In this document: positions 33,773-43,296 of the stretch, piece after piece
Position numbering within the stretch: position 1 is the stretch's first letter
Layout: each line of letters begins with the position of its first letter
Source: Myxococcales bacterium UBA1660
GTDB taxonomy: Bacteria > Myxococcota_A > Polyangia > Polyangiales > Houyiibacteriaceae
DNA length: 64,000 nucleotides
Reading direction: 5' to 3'
Assembly (NCBI GenBank): GCA_002320815.1
Contig: DCLA01000072.1
Span: 1 to 64,000, forward strand
Program-made: the position numbers and the translations under genes
The notes under the pieces: model-generated
Databases searched by the model: none
The model's input: only the letters and a program-made list of their open reading frames with translations
Told to the model about the DNA's origin: nothing

Positions 33773-34663
33773 TTGTTGCGTAGAACGATGATCGTATCGC
33801 TGTGGGTCGCGCTCGCGCCGATGGCGCTGGCCGAGGCCCAAGAGGCGGAGGCCGCCAACGAGACCAATGACGCTCGCGAGCTCTTCTTTCGCGGCCAGGC
33901 CGCCTACGAGCGGGGGGACTACGAGGAGTCGGTGGAGGCCTGGGAGGCCGGCTACGCCCTCGATCCCAAGCCCCTGCTCCAATACAATCTCGGCCAGGCC
34001 TACGAGCGACTCGGCGAGCTGGCCAAGGCGGTGAGCGCCTTCGAGCTCTACCTGGAGAACGCGGACCCCGACGACCCCAACCAGCAGCGGGCCCGGGCCC
34101 AGTTGGCGGCCATCCGGGAGCGGCTCGGTCGCACGTCGGTCGTGGTCCGGGGCGGACCGGAGGGGGCCACGATCCTGATCGACGGCGAAGATCACGGACG
34201 CACCCCGCGACCGGACCCCATCGCGGTCGAGCCCGGCAACCACCGGGTGGAGGTCGTCCTCGCCGGCTACGAGCCCTTCGAAGCCGCGGTGACCACGGCC
34301 GCCGGTCGCTCGGTCGACGTCGACGTGCAGATGGTCGAGGTCGCCGAGGCCCCCGGCGAGACCCCGCTGGTGCCCATCATCCTGTGGGCTGCGGGCGGCG
34401 CCGCGATCATCACCGGCGCCATCCTCGGCGGTATCGCCCTGGGCAAGGCCAACGGGGCCGACACCTCCGACGGGTCCGATGCGGACAGCGCGCGGGGCCT
34501 GGCCCTCGGCGCCGACATCGCGATCGGCGTGGGCGTGCTCGCCGCCGGCGCGGGGCTCTTGGTCTTCTTGCTCTCGGGCGACGACGACGAGGACGAGGGC
34601 GTGGCCCTCTCGCCGTCGGTCGGACCGGGATTCGCGGGCGCGTTCGCCCGGGGGAGTTTCTGA
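33773..34663 (+). CDS. TPR and PEGA domain envelope protein
   Basis: A 296-residue exported protein. Signal peptide (residues 1-23, cleaved after AEA) is followed by two or three TPR units (~30-110: LFFRGQAAYERGDYEESVEAWEAGYALDP), a PEGA domain (~122-190: GATILIDGEDHGRTP, then EVVLAGYEPF) and two hydrophobic helices (~203-228 and 245-265) with an acidic link. The start is taken as TTG 33773 because GGGGAGG lies six bases upstream; ATG 33788 is the alternative. The stop overlaps the next ATG (TGATG). Common architecture in myxobacteria; role unknown. Confidence 0.85.
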   Translation: MLRRTMIVSLWVALAPMALAEAQEAEAANETNDARELFFRGQAAYERGDYEESVEAWEAGYALDPKPLLQYNLGQAYERLGELAKAVSAFELYLENADPDDPNQQRARAQLAAIRERLGRTSVVVRGGPEGATILIDGEDHGRTPRPDPIAVEPGNHRVEVVLAGYEPFEAAVTTAAGRSVDVDVQMVEVAEAPGETPLVPIILWAAGGAAIITGAILGGIALGKANGADTSDGSDADSARGLALGADIAIGVGVLAAGAGLLVFLLSGDDDEDEGVALSPSVGPGFAGAFARGSF

Positions 34664-35970
34664 TGCGCCGCTATCTCTTCGCCTTCATCGGCTTGGCCTC
34701 CGCCTGCTCGCTCGTCGTCGACGGCAAGCTGGACGGAAAGGAAGCCGCCCCCGACTGTGAAGGGGCGGACGATGGGACCCCGTGCGAGCTCGACGGCTCC
34801 GAAGCGATGGGCATCTGTCGCTCCCAGGCTTGCTCGGTGAGCACCTGCGGCGACGGGCTCGTCGACGCGAACAACGAGGAGCAGTGCGACGACGGCAACG
34901 AGGTCTCCGGCGACGGCTGCGAACCCGGGTCCTGCGCGTTCAGCTGCGAGGCCGACGCGGACTGCGAGGATATCTTCGTCTGCAACGGCACCGAGAGCTG
35001 CGACGCGGCGACGCACACCTGTACCGCCGGGACTTCGGCGGCCGACGGGACGGCCTGCGTGCTCGAGGACGAGAGCGATGGCGAGTGCCGCGCCGGGACC
35101 TGCCGCGTGTTCGGCTGCGGCAACGGGCTCCCCGACGACGGAGAGCAGTGCGACGATGGCAACGAGGTGTCCAACGACGGCTGCGAGTCCGATTGCACGG
35201 TCTCCTGCTTCACCGACGAGGACTGCGTCGAGCTGGACCAGACGGTCTGCGACGGCGCCGACACCTGCGACACCGCGACGAACACCTGCATGGGCGGCGA
35301 GCTCCTCGACTGCGACGACGCGAACCCCTGCACCGCGGACAGCTGCGATCCGATCGAAGGCTGCGTGAACGACCCCACGCCCTTCGACATGGACATGGAC
35401 GGGCACTTCGCCGGCTGCGAAGGCGGCGACGACTGCGATGACACCGACGATACCGTCTACACCGGCGCGGAAGAGCTCTGCGACGGCAAGGACAACAACT
35501 GCGTCATGGGCATCGATGAGGTCGCCCCCGTTTGGTACGTCGACTGCGATGGCGACGGCTTCGCGGCGGACACCAACAACGCCGTGCCCTCTTGCGACGA
35601 GCCGGCTCCCTTCGGTGGCACCTGCGGCTGGACCAACACCCGCCCATCGGGGCCGTCGGTGACCGACTGTAACGACGACAACCGACTCGTCTACCCGGGG
35701 CAGACCGCCTACCAAAGTAGCGCGATCACCGGTGAGCCCGATCCGACCGACTTCGACTACAACTGCGACGAGGAAGAGACCAGGGACTATCGGCCGCTCC
35801 CGTCGGGGGCGCTGATCATCTCCTGCAGCACTGCCTTCGGGCGGTGCAGCGGGACCGCGTACATGACGACCGACACCGCGTGCGGCAGGACGGGGACCTA
35901 TTCGTACTGCGCCGCTAGCCTGCGCGGGTGCGAGCGCGTCGAGCGGTCCCAGCAGGTGAGCTGCCGCTGA
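34663..35970 (+). CDS. Cys-rich lipoprotein with DUF4215 and MopE-type repeats
   Basis: A 435-residue exported protein. Signal MRRYLFAFIGLASAC puts the lipid on Cys15. Two DUF4215-type Cys repeats (CGDGLVDANNEEQCDDGNEVSGDGC and a second at CGNGLPDDGEQCDDGNEVSNDGC) are followed by Cys-rich spacers and MopE-like Asp repeats (GGDDCDDTDDTVYTGAEELCDGKDNNC). It overlaps the PEGA-TPR gene by one base, so the two are co-translated. The C-terminal ~60 residues are Cys-containing and unassigned. Surface or periplasmic, by signal. Confidence 0.85.
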   Translation: MRRYLFAFIGLASACSLVVDGKLDGKEAAPDCEGADDGTPCELDGSEAMGICRSQACSVSTCGDGLVDANNEEQCDDGNEVSGDGCEPGSCAFSCEADADCEDIFVCNGTESCDAATHTCTAGTSAADGTACVLEDESDGECRAGTCRVFGCGNGLPDDGEQCDDGNEVSNDGCESDCTVSCFTDEDCVELDQTVCDGADTCDTATNTCMGGELLDCDDANPCTADSCDPIEGCVNDPTPFDMDMDGHFAGCEGGDDCDDTDDTVYTGAEELCDGKDNNCVMGIDEVAPVWYVDCDGDGFAADTNNAVPSCDEPAPFGGTCGWTNTRPSGPSVTDCNDDNRLVYPGQTAYQSSAITGEPDPTDFDYNCDEEETRDYRPLPSGALIISCSTAFGRCSGTAYMTTDTACGRTGTYSYCAASLRGCERVERSQQVSCR

Positions 35971-35979
35971 ATCCTGACG

Positions 35980-36005
35980 GGTCGAGCGCCTCGCGGCGCT
36001 CGACC
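35980..36005. terminator. Hairpin between convergent genes
   Basis: GGTCGAGCGCC and GGCGCTCGACC form a perfect 11-pair stem with loop TCGC in the 37-base gap between the Cys-rich lipoprotein gene and deoA. No T-tract on either side; position suggests a bidirectional terminator. Confidence 0.55.
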
Positions 36006-36007
36006 GC

Positions 36008-37324
36008 TCAGCGGCGAATGGTCTCGATGACCAGCGGCTCGATCGTGGGCCGCCGGCTGGTGACCCGGAAGGCCTCGGCGACTCGTTGCGCCGGGGCCTT
36101 TGCCTTCCGTCGGTCGTGCACGAAGAGAGTCGCCAGCGGATCTCCGGCGGCGACCTTCTCGCCCGGCTTGGCGTCGATGACGATCGAGACCGCGTGGTCC
36201 ACGTCCTGGTCGCTGCGGGTCCGGCCCGCGCCGAGGTCCACGCCGGCCAGACCGATCTCGCGGGCGTCGATACCCGCCACGTAGCCGGCCTTGGGGGCCT
36301 TCACCACCACCTTCTTGGGCGCGATGACCAGCCGGTCCGGCTCGGCGACGACCCGGGGGTCGCCGCCCTGGGCCTTCACGACCTTCTCCATCAGCGCGAC
36401 GGCGGACCCATCGGCGATGACCGCCTGCATGCGGGCCCGGGCCTTGGCTTCGGTCTTCTCGACGCCGCCCAGGCGGAGCATCTCCGCGCCGAGCGCGAGG
36501 GTGCACTCCACCAGGTCCTCGGGGCCGCCCCCGTGGAGCACCTCGAAGGCCTCCTTGGTCTCGATGGCGTTGCCCACGGTCCGGCCGAGGGGCGCGTCCA
36601 TACGGGTGAGCAGCACCGAGACCTTCTTGCCCGCGACCTTGCCGGTACGGACGATGGAGCGGGCGAGCTCCCGGGCGCTCTCGGTGGTACGCATGAAGGC
36701 GCCCTGACCGACCTTGATGTCCATCACCAGGGCATCGATGCCCTCGGCGAGCTTCTTGGACAGGATGCTCCCGGTGATCAGGGGGATGGACTCGATGGTC
36801 CCGGTGACGTCCCGGAGCGCGTAGAGCTGCCGATCGGCGGGCGCGATCTGGGCGGTCTGCCCGAAGATGGCGCACCCGATGGTCTCCACCTGCTTCACGA
36901 AGGCCTTGGTGGAGAGGTCGCAGCGGAATCCGGGGATCGCCTCGAGCTTGTCCAGGGTGCCGCCGGTGTGGCCCAGGCCGCGGCCGGCGACCATCGGCAC
37001 CGGGACCCCACACGCGGCGACGATGGGCGCCAGGCAGAGGCTCACCTTGTCGCCGACACCGCCGGTCGAGTGCTTGTCGACCTTGATGGCGTCGATGCCG
37101 TCGAGGTCGATGACCTGCCCGCTGTCCCGCATGGCCATGGTGAGCGCCGCGGTCTCCTGCGGCGTCATCCCCTGGAAGAAGATGGCCATCGCCATGGCGG
37201 CCATCTGGTAGTCGGGGATGTCACCGCGGACGTAGGCGTCGATCCAACCGCGGATCTCGTCGTCGCTCAGCTTGCCGCCTTCGCGCTTGCGGATGATGAG
37301 CTCGGGAGGTGAGGCGAGGGTCAT
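36008..37324 (-). CDS. deoA: Thymidine / pyrimidine-nucleoside phosphorylase
   Basis: A 438-residue cytoplasmic enzyme that phosphorolyses pyrimidine nucleosides in salvage. The family signature is present: IKVDKHSTGGVGDK, PMVAGRGLGHTGGTLDKLEAIPG, LYALRDVTGTIESIPLI, SILSKKLAEGIDALVMDIKVGQGAFM. A C-terminal PYNP domain (GYVAGIDAREIGLAGVDLGAGR, VSIVIDAKPGEKVAAGDPL) follows. The length is typical. Thymidine versus uridine preference cannot be told from sequence here. It lies 23 bases downstream of the RNase R gene on the same strand, so both may share a transcript in nucleotide recycling. Confidence 0.93.
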   Translation of the reverse strand: MTLASPPELIIRKREGGKLSDDEIRGWIDAYVRGDIPDYQMAAMAMAIFFQGMTPQETAALTMAMRDSGQVIDLDGIDAIKVDKHSTGGVGDKVSLCLAPIVAACGVPVPMVAGRGLGHTGGTLDKLEAIPGFRCDLSTKAFVKQVETIGCAIFGQTAQIAPADRQLYALRDVTGTIESIPLITGSILSKKLAEGIDALVMDIKVGQGAFMRTTESARELARSIVRTGKVAGKKVSVLLTRMDAPLGRTVGNAIETKEAFEVLHGGGPEDLVECTLALGAEMLRLGGVEKTEAKARARMQAVIADGSAVALMEKVVKAQGGDPRVVAEPDRLVIAPKKVVVKAPKAGYVAGIDAREIGLAGVDLGAGRTRSDQDVDHAVSIVIDAKPGEKVAAGDPLATLFVHDRRKAKAPAQRVAEAFRVTSRRPTIEPLVIETIRR

Positions 37325-37347
37325 GGCCTCGGGGTGTAGCAGAAAAC

Positions 37348-39741
37348 TCAGCGCCGTTTGCGCGTCGTCTTCTTCCCCTGGCGCTTGGTCTGGCCGCCCT
37401 TCGACTCGCTGCGCTTGGTCTGGCCGCCCTTGGACTGACCGGCCTTGGTCCGGCTCTGGCTCTTCGACTTGCGCCCGTCCTTCGAGCGGGAGCGCTTCTC
37501 GCCCTCGCGGGAGCTCCGGCTCCGGCCCCGACCGCGCGTCTTGGTGCGTCGCTCGGTCTTCCGCTGATCGAGCGTGGTGGGCACCGCGAGGATCTCGCGG
37601 GAGGCCACCTCCACGCTGGTCAACTCGACCTGGATTCGCTCGCCCAGCTCGTAGATCTGCGCCGAGCGCGCTCCGATGAGCCGGATGCCCAGGTCGTCGA
37701 GCTCGTAGTAGTCGTCTTCCAGGGCCTGGAGCGGGATGAGCGCCTCGACGTAGGGGTCGTCGAAGGCCACCCGCACACCGTAGCGATCCACGCTGGAGAT
37801 CACCCCGTCGAAGTCCTCACCGACGCGATCCCGCATGAGGATGGCGCGGTAGAGGTTCACCACGTCGCGCTCGACCACGAAGGCTCGGCGCTCCAGCTGG
37901 CTGGCGCGGGCGGCGACCGAGGCCAGGTGGGGCTTCAGCGTGACCGCGTCGATGGGCTCGCCGCGGAGGACCTTCTTGAGGACCCGATGGACCGCCAGGT
38001 CCGGGTAGCGCCGGATGGGCGAGGTGAAGTGGAGGTAGTCCTTGGTCGCCAGGCCGAAGTGCCCGGTCTCCGAGTCGATGCCGTAGACCGCCTGCTGCAT
38101 CGAGCGGAGCAGCAGGTACTGGAGGACGTCGGCGCCGTCCTTGCCCTCGATACGCCTCAGGAAGGCCGTGAGCTCCTTGGGGTTCCGGGCGTCCTCGACG
38201 TCCAGGTCGTGGCCCAGGGCCGCGGCGAGCTGGGAGAAGAGGAGGATCTTCTTCTCGTCGGGCTTGCCGTGGATCCGGTAGATCGCCGGCACGCCGCGCT
38301 TCTTCATCTCGGCCGCGACCACCTCGTTGGCCAGGAGCATCATCTCCTCGACCATCTGGTAGGCCACCCGCACGCCGGGGTCGTCCTTGGCGCGCTGGAC
38401 GTCGACGGGCTCCACGCCGTGCTGGTCGAGGACGACCTTCGGCTCCGGCAGGTCCAGCTCGAGGGCGCCGCGCGAACGGCGCTTCTCGCGCAGGAGACCG
38501 GCGAGCTCCCGGAGGCCCTCCAGGTTCTCGATGCGGTCCTCGGCCTCGGGCTGGCTGCGCACCTTGTTGGTGAGCCCCAGCGCGCGGGCGACGCCGCGGT
38601 AGGTGAGCTTCGCCCGGGAGCGCATCACGCCCTCGAAGAGCTGCACCGATCGGACCTTGCCGCGCTTGGTGAGGCCGATCTCGACGCCCATGCAGAGCCG
38701 GTCGGTGTCGGGGATCAGCGAGGCGAGGTGCGAGGAGAGCTCCCGCGGGAGCATGGGGATCGCGCGGTCGGGCAGGTAGATCGAGCAGCAGCGCTCGAAG
38801 GCCGACTGGTCGATGGCGGTGCCGGGGCGCACGTAGTGCGAGACGTCGGCGATGGCGATGACCACCCGCCAGCCGCTCTTCGTGCGCTCGCAGAAGATGG
38901 CGTCGTCGTGGTCCCGGGCGTCCTCGGGGTCGATGGTGCAGAGGTCCAGGTCCCGGAGGTCCCGGCGGCCGACCTTGTCTTCCTCGGGGACCTCTTCGGG
39001 GACCTCTCGAGCTTCGGCGAGCACGCGCTCGTCGAACTCCTCCATGACCCCTTCGCGGATCTTGATCTTCTGGACCTCGACCGCGGTCATCCCCTGTACG
39101 CCGAGCAGGTCGACGATCTCCGCGCCCGGCGTGTCGTCCGAGCCCTGGGGGAAGCGGACCATCCGGGCGATGACCGCCATGTTCCGGTCCTTGGCCTTGG
39201 GCGCGTCGCCGATGAGCTCCACCCGCTCCGGGAGGCGCGGGTCGTCGGGCGTCAGCCAGGCTCGGCGGCCGCGCTTCTCGAGGGTCGCGGTGAAGCGCGC
39301 CGGGCGGCGGTCGAGGACCTGCACGACCTTGCCCTCGCGCCCCTTGGGCGAGGGGCGGGCCAGGAGCTCCACGCGATCCCCATGGAGCGCGGCGCCCTGG
39401 AACTGCGGCGGGACGAAGACGTCTTCGCTGCCGTCGTCGGGGGTGAGGAACGCGAAGCCCTTGGGGTTTCGCATCAGGGTCCCGCGGACCTTGCTCACCG
39501 TCGGCCGTTCGACCTCGGCGAGGGGCTGGGCGCGGCCGGGCCGCGTGCGCTTCAGGCGGAATCGCAGGCCCGGCATCTCGGTCACCATGTTCAGGTTGAC
39601 CAGCTGTTCGAGCGCGTCGAGGACTTCGTCCTTCTGGCTCTTGGGGATGTTGAGGTGGCCACAGAGCTCGGCCACGTGCTGGGCCCGAGGCGCCTGGGCG
39701 CGGAGGGCCTCCATGACGGCCTCTCGTTCGATCTTCTTCAT
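37348..39741 (-). CDS. rnr: Ribonuclease R
   Basis: A 797-residue 3'-5' exoribonuclease. An N-terminal winged-helix region (1-75: HVAELCGHLNIPKSQKDEVLDALEQL) is followed by cold-shock domains (~85-230), the RNB catalytic domain with the Asp motif IDPEDARDHDDAIF (near residue 270), and an S1 RNA-binding domain (~637-717: FDGVISSVDRYGVRV). The tail is Lys/Arg/Ser rich with GGQTKR repeats (~720-797), typical for structured RNA binding. The start is ATG 39741, where the winged helix begins; upstream in-frame sequence is not family-like. Confidence 0.94.
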   Translation of the reverse strand: MKKIEREAVMEALRAQAPRAQHVAELCGHLNIPKSQKDEVLDALEQLVNLNMVTEMPGLRFRLKRTRPGRAQPLAEVERPTVSKVRGTLMRNPKGFAFLTPDDGSEDVFVPPQFQGAALHGDRVELLARPSPKGREGKVVQVLDRRPARFTATLEKRGRRAWLTPDDPRLPERVELIGDAPKAKDRNMAVIARMVRFPQGSDDTPGAEIVDLLGVQGMTAVEVQKIKIREGVMEEFDERVLAEAREVPEEVPEEDKVGRRDLRDLDLCTIDPEDARDHDDAIFCERTKSGWRVVIAIADVSHYVRPGTAIDQSAFERCCSIYLPDRAIPMLPRELSSHLASLIPDTDRLCMGVEIGLTKRGKVRSVQLFEGVMRSRAKLTYRGVARALGLTNKVRSQPEAEDRIENLEGLRELAGLLREKRRSRGALELDLPEPKVVLDQHGVEPVDVQRAKDDPGVRVAYQMVEEMMLLANEVVAAEMKKRGVPAIYRIHGKPDEKKILLFSQLAAALGHDLDVEDARNPKELTAFLRRIEGKDGADVLQYLLLRSMQQAVYGIDSETGHFGLATKDYLHFTSPIRRYPDLAVHRVLKKVLRGEPIDAVTLKPHLASVAARASQLERRAFVVERDVVNLYRAILMRDRVGEDFDGVISSVDRYGVRVAFDDPYVEALIPLQALEDDYYELDDLGIRLIGARSAQIYELGERIQVELTSVEVASREILAVPTTLDQRKTERRTKTRGRGRSRSSREGEKRSRSKDGRKSKSQSRTKAGQSKGGQTKRSESKGGQTKRQGKKTTRKRR

Positions 39742-39964
39742 GTTCTTCACCCGCCCGGAGGCTGGCCCATCGTACGACGGGCGGTCTCGCGGGGCGGTTT
39801 TCTTTCTTGGATGGGCGCGGTCGACGCGACGGTTCGCGGACCACGAATGGGGGAAGGGTGGGGCTCCCAGGCCGAATCGCAAGGTTGGCGCCTCGTCGGG
39901 CGTCGTCGATGCGGAGCTGTCGTGGGAGCGGAGTTGGGGGTCGGCACGACCGGAACGCGAGGTC

Positions 39965-41272
39965 TCAGGGAGCCCCGCCAGAGGACCGCAGCGCGCGGAG
40001 AGATCCGTCGTCGGCGCCCACGTAGAGGGTGCCGTCGCTTCCGATCGCGGCGGTGGAGTCGATGTCCGACCCGATGTTGAAACGCCACAGGACCTCGCCC
40101 GCGGGCGAGATGGCGTAGAGGGTGTCGTCCTGGCTGCCCACGTAGATGCGGCCGTCGGCGTCGATGCGCGCGGAGGCGCGGATGCGCCCCCCGGTGGGCA
40201 CGCGCCAGCGCTGGGTGCCGTCGGGGGCCAGGGCGTAGAGGTGGCGGTCGTAGGAGCCGACCACGATGGTGCCGTCGGCGGCGATGGCCGGGGTGGCGCG
40301 TACGTCGTCGCCGGTCTCGAAGCGCCAGACGATGGTGCCCTCGGCGTCGAGGGCGAGGACGTGGCCGCGGTCGGTCCCGATGTAGATGGTGCCGTCCGCG
40401 CCGACGCTCGCTCCGCCGTCGATGCTGGCGCCGGCGGCGGTCTCCCAGGCGACGGTCCCGCGAGCGGTCAACGCGAGGACCTTGCCCTCCGAGGTGCCCA
40501 CGACGACCAGGCCGCGGGGGTGGAGGACCGGCGAGCTGCGCACGTGCCCGGCGGTGGGGTGGTGCCAGCGCACGGCGCCGGCGGGGTCGATGGCGTACAC
40601 GCCGTCGGCCGCCACGTAGAGGGTCCCGTCGGCGGCCAGGGTGGGGCTGGCGTCGACCGGGTGATCCAGATCGATGTGCCAGAGCACGGTGCCGGTGGCG
40701 GAGAGGGCGGTCACGTTGCCGTCGTCGCTACCGATGTAGACGGTGCCGTCCGGCGCCACGGCCGCCGAGGCGTAGACCTTGTCGCCGGCGGTGAAGCGCC
40801 AGCGCAGAGTGCCGCCCGCGCCCAACGCGGCGAAGGTCCGGTCGAGGGAGCCGATGTAGACGGTGCCGTCGACCCCGAGGACCGGCGAGGCGAAGACCCG
40901 CGCGCCGGTGCGGTGGGCCCAGACGACTTCGGGCTCGCTCACCGGGCCGGCGTGCGGGCTCTGGCCGCGGTGGTTCGGGCCGCCCATGAACATCGGCAGC
41001 TCGGCGGGCCCGGGGGCCACCTCGGTCTCGCCGCCGCTCGCGCTCGGCTCGTCGCCACCGGGGTTCTCCGAGAAGGTGGCCTCGGTCCCGGTGCTCTCGG
41101 CGGCCAGCTCGGCGCGGACCTCTTCGAGGAAGCGGCAGCGCCCCGCGTGGCAGATGCGATCCCCCACGCACTCCCGGTCGGACATGCACGGGGACGACGC
41201 GGGCTGCTGGCGACCGCCGCAGGAGGCGAGGGCGGCGGCGAGGAGGAGAAGAGCGGAGGAGAACGGACGCAT
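39965..41272 (-). CDS. PQQ-type beta-propeller lipoprotein
   Basis: A 435-residue exported protein. Signal MRPFSSALLLLAAALASC puts the lipid on Cys18. A short Cys-containing stretch (SSPCMSDRECVGDRICHAGRC) and a disordered linker lead to seven or eight repeats of about 37 residues with the PQQ/quinoprotein blade pattern (DGTVYIGSxDG, LxAxGTxxWRF). This is a BamB-like beta-propeller; without dehydrogenase motifs it is probably a binding or scaffold protein in the envelope. It lies 119 bases downstream of another lipoprotein gene on the same strand. Confidence 0.88.
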   Translation of the reverse strand: MRPFSSALLLLAAALASCGGRQQPASSPCMSDRECVGDRICHAGRCRFLEEVRAELAAESTGTEATFSENPGGDEPSASGGETEVAPGPAELPMFMGGPNHRGQSPHAGPVSEPEVVWAHRTGARVFASPVLGVDGTVYIGSLDRTFAALGAGGTLRWRFTAGDKVYASAAVAPDGTVYIGSDDGNVTALSATGTVLWHIDLDHPVDASPTLAADGTLYVAADGVYAIDPAGAVRWHHPTAGHVRSSPVLHPRGLVVVGTSEGKVLALTARGTVAWETAAGASIDGGASVGADGTIYIGTDRGHVLALDAEGTIVWRFETGDDVRATPAIAADGTIVVGSYDRHLYALAPDGTQRWRVPTGGRIRASARIDADGRIYVGSQDDTLYAISPAGEVLWRFNIGSDIDSTAAIGSDGTLYVGADDGSLRALRSSGGAP

Positions 41273-41391
41273 GGGAAGCCAGGGGCCGGCCGCGCCGCGG
41301 GGCGGAGCCGGAGGGTGCGCGTCGGGCGGCTCGGGGAGCGCCGCGCGCAGCGCACCTCTAGCAGCGTGGCCGCCCGCCGTCGACCGGGGGT

Positions 41392-43146
41392 TCACTCGCT
41401 CGCGTCCATGACCGCCACGCGCCCGTCGCTGGTGCGCACGGCGATGCGGCTCCCGTCGGGCGAGAGGGCGACGGCTTCGGGGCGCTCGCCGGTGGGCCAC
41501 CCCTCGGGCCACCAGAGCTTCGCCCGCGCGCCCTCGTAGCGGAGCACGCCCAGGGGAGTCTCGATGATCCAGACGTCGCCGGTGGGCGTCACCCGGGGCC
41601 CGCGGAGGGGCGCCGGGGCGGGGGTGGTCAGACCGAGGTCCTCGGTCCCCTCGAAGCTGGGCCCGACCACGGTCGTGGCCAACCGGCGCGCGCCCGGCGC
41701 GCCCACCAGGATCCCCTGGGGCGCCCAGCCGAGGATCCGCCATCGCTGGGGTCCCGTCGGCTGCCCGGTGCAGGGTTCGGGCGCGGCCTCGGCGGTGACC
41801 TGGGTCTCCGCCAGGACGGCCCCCGGCCGGAAAGCGTCGACGACCTTCAGGCGGACGCCGTCGCAATGGAAGGCCAGGCGGGCGGAGTGATGGCCTTGGG
41901 GATCGATGATGGCGGGCACGCCCGGATCGGGCGCCCGCGAGCCATCGGCGAGGGTGAGCCGCACCGGGGGCTCGCCGAGGAGGGCGAGGGTGGCGTCGTC
42001 GCGGAACACCAGGTCGCCCTCGAAGCCCGCGCCGAGGTCGGTGGTCGTCACCCGGGCCCGAAGCGGGGCGAGGGCCGCGGCCATGGCGTCGCCCGCCAAG
42101 GCCCGGCGTCGTACCTCGGGCGCGAGGGGATCCAGGGCGGCGATGGCGCCGACGAGGTCGCCCGAGCGGATGCGCGCGACCAGATCGAGCTGCTCGGCGC
42201 GCTGGGTCGCCGGGCAGCGGAGCCCGGCCGCGTCGCCGACGTGGAAGGAGACCGGGGTGGCGGGCTCGAAGTCCCGGCACAGCAGCCGGCTCCAGCTCAC
42301 CACGCGCTCGGTGCGCTCCGCGGCGGCGGTGGGATCGTCCGCCAGCGCCCGTTCGGTCTCGTCCAGCTCGCCGGCGAGCATCTGGAAGGCGGGCTCGGGG
42401 TCGAGGATGAGGCCCGCGGCGCGGTCCTGCAGGGGCAGGTCCAGCGCGAGGGCCCCGGGCCCGGTGAGGTGCAGCCGGAAGTCCAAATGCCCGTCGCCGT
42501 CGAGGTCTTCCAGGAAGGGCTCGAGGACCAGCGAGCGCGCGACCATGACCCGCTCCTTGAGGCGGGGGGTGCCCTGGCCGACCTCGATGAAGAAGTGGCC
42601 GGTGATGGGGAAGGCCTCCTCGCCCAGGCTCTCCCGGGGGTCTCCCTTGCCGTCCACCGCCGTGTCGCAGCGGAGGGTCGCCTGGGCGTGGGCCCAGGTC
42701 GGGCTCAGGAAGCGGATCACGACCTCGTCCCGCTCGCAGCGCGCCGGGGCACCGACCACGTCCGCGGGGGCGAGGGAGCCGAGCGCGCGGCTCTGGAAGG
42801 TGGCCCCCTCGCGGCGGGCGAGGAGCAGCGCGAGCTCGCCGTTCGCGTCGAGTCCCACCGCCAGCGCGTCCCGGTCTTCGTCCCCGTCGAGGTCCTCGGT
42901 GAGCACGGCGAAGAGCTGGCCGCCGGCGAGCTCGACCGGGGCGCCCTCCACGTGGACGACCGGCTGGCCCTGGAGCTCCCGCGAGACCGGGAGATCGGAA
43001 GGCGGCGACGGGGGCGGGGCGTCGTCCACGTCGTCGGGGGTCCGCACCGGGACCCGGGGCTGGGGATCGACGTCGTCGTCCCCGCACCCGCCGAGGGCGA
43101 TCGCGAGGGCCAACATCGAGGGCGGCAGGATCCGGAGGCGGTCCAT
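41392..43146 (-). CDS. Large lipoprotein with FG-GAP/VCBS-like regions
   Basis: A 584-residue exported protein. Signal MDRLRILPPSMLALAIALGGC puts the lipid on Cys21, followed by an Asp/Pro-rich linker. Asp-rich stretches (LTEDLDGDEDRDALAVGLDANGE; FLEDLDGDGHLDFRLHL) look like FG-GAP/VCBS calcium-binding loops. The C-terminus resembles beta-propeller blades (VALSPDGSRIAVRTSDGRVAVMD). No enzyme motif was found. Upstream in-frame sequence is not gene-like, so ATG 43146 is chosen. Confidence 0.8.
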   Translation of the reverse strand: MDRLRILPPSMLALAIALGGCGDDDVDPQPRVPVRTPDDVDDAPPPSPPSDLPVSRELQGQPVVHVEGAPVELAGGQLFAVLTEDLDGDEDRDALAVGLDANGELALLLARREGATFQSRALGSLAPADVVGAPARCERDEVVIRFLSPTWAHAQATLRCDTAVDGKGDPRESLGEEAFPITGHFFIEVGQGTPRLKERVMVARSLVLEPFLEDLDGDGHLDFRLHLTGPGALALDLPLQDRAAGLILDPEPAFQMLAGELDETERALADDPTAAAERTERVVSWSRLLCRDFEPATPVSFHVGDAAGLRCPATQRAEQLDLVARIRSGDLVGAIAALDPLAPEVRRRALAGDAMAAALAPLRARVTTTDLGAGFEGDLVFRDDATLALLGEPPVRLTLADGSRAPDPGVPAIIDPQGHHSARLAFHCDGVRLKVVDAFRPGAVLAETQVTAEAAPEPCTGQPTGPQRWRILGWAPQGILVGAPGARRLATTVVGPSFEGTEDLGLTTPAPAPLRGPRVTPTGDVWIIETPLGVLRYEGARAKLWWPEGWPTGERPEAVALSPDGSRIAVRTSDGRVAVMDASE

Positions 43147-43296
43147 GGGGCCCGACCCTAGAGGAGATCGGGGTCGGCGTCGCCTGCCAATCGCGGACCG
43201 GGCTGCGCCCCGGGGAGCCGCTCGTCGCCCGCCCGCCGGCCGAAGGTGCGACGTGGTCGTTGCGGCCGGGGGCTCGGGCCGCCTATCGTCCGCTCC

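Noticed and set aside
37309..40080. 923-codon plus-strand open frame opposite rnr
   Set aside because: Shadow of RNase R produced by high third-position GC; no signal, domain or start context.
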